DNA of 64,000 nucleotides from Myxococcales bacterium (lineage in GTDB: Bacteria > Myxococcota_A > Polyangia > Polyangiales > Polyangiaceae): contig JADJCA010000001.1 in NCBI GenBank assembly GCA_016703425.1, positions 682,001-746,000 of the forward strand, read 5' to 3'. Below the pieces are notes generated by a model. That model was not told where the DNA came from, ran no database searches, and worked only from the letters and a program-made list of their open reading frames with translations. The translations under genes were made by a program, and so were the position numbers. Below, one piece after another: positions 63,805 to 64,000 of the stretch (position 1 is its first letter; every line of letters starts with the position of its first letter).

Positions 63805-64000
63805 ATGGCCGACCTTGAGATCGACTTCTGTGGCATCAAGAGCCCGAACCCCTTCTGGCTCGCGTCCGCACCGCCCGCCAACAGCGGCGAACAGGTGATG
63901 CGGGCCTTCGACGCCGGCTGGGGCGGCGCCGTCTGGAAGACCCTCGGCGACCCCATCGTGAACGTGTCGAGCCGTTTTGGCGCCGTCGACTACGCGGGCC
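63805..64000 (+). CDS. preA: Dihydropyrimidine dehydrogenase subunit PreA, N-terminal part (partial)
   Basis: From ATG 63805 the frame stays open to the window edge (65 codons): ADLEIDFCGIKSPNPFWLAS, APPANSGEQV, FDAGWGGAVWKTLGDPIVNVSS. This is the typical start of PreA, whose FMN-containing TIM barrel reduces the pyrimidine ring. The stop lies outside the window. With dihydropyrimidinase and beta-ureidopropionase it completes the reductive pathway. Confidence 0.94.
   Translation, partial: MADLEIDFCGIKSPNPFWLASAPPANSGEQVMRAFDAGWGGAVWKTLGDPIVNVSSRFGAVDYAG

Overview
The window is a 64-kb, gene-dense, GC-rich segment that looks like a myxobacterium (Myxococcota, probably Polyangiales). The evidence is three eukaryote-type Ser/Thr kinases plus one pseudokinase, several sigma-54 activators (one with an FHA domain), PEGA-domain and DUF4331 proteins, many Asp-Ala-Gly-rich lipoproteins, and a trypsin-like protease with a MYXO-CTERM-like tail. 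I see no IS element, prophage or CRISPR array.

Left part (1-19 kb): a spermidine-synthase-like membrane protein (partial, possibly split by a frameshift); two paralogous cyclic-nucleotide-binding proteins followed by a class-II-type cAMP phosphodiesterase; a HelD-like helicase; a minus-strand chemosensory-type group (CheX, CheY, thioredoxin-like protein, CheA-like HPt kinase); a short double-glycine-leader peptide behind a sigma-54-like promoter; a YfgM-like/BamB-like pair; and greA-recG-alkaline-phosphatase-fold membrane protein.

Middle (19-37.7 kb): bamD, an NtrC-type regulator, a pseudokinase, dut, a Ser/Thr kinase, guaA, a PEGA lipoprotein, a 50-residue basic protein converging on an asparaginase, a strongly structured candidate non-coding RNA (about 29948-30307), tRNA-Gly(CCC), a YdjM-like protein, a TfoX-like protein, an NtrB/NtrC-type two-component pair and a SprT-like/AlkA-like pair.

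Right part (37.7-64 kb): genes of reductive pyrimidine catabolism are spread over about 26 kb (NCS1 nucleobase permease, APC permease, beta-ureidopropionase, dihydropyrimidinase, PreT and the start of PreA). They are interleaved with a five-gene overlapping operon (kinase, PEGA/TPR protein, DUF4331 protein, lipoprotein, receptor-like lipoprotein), a protease, an FHA/sigma-54 activator, two adjacent small GG-leader peptides, a GNAT/FemAB-like protein, a flippase and a barstar-like protein. Just before preT lies a zinc-ribbon lipoprotein with five (M/L)YG(M/A/L)P motifs, behind a sigma-54-like promoter, followed by a hairpin and a complete radical SAM/SPASM enzyme. This is the best candidate here for a peptide-modifying system not yet described.

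At least six genes, and perhaps nine, are broken by single-base frameshifts whose two halves are both well conserved. This density points to uncorrected sequencing indels rather than many pseudogenes, so the broken genes are annotated over their full reconstructed spans.
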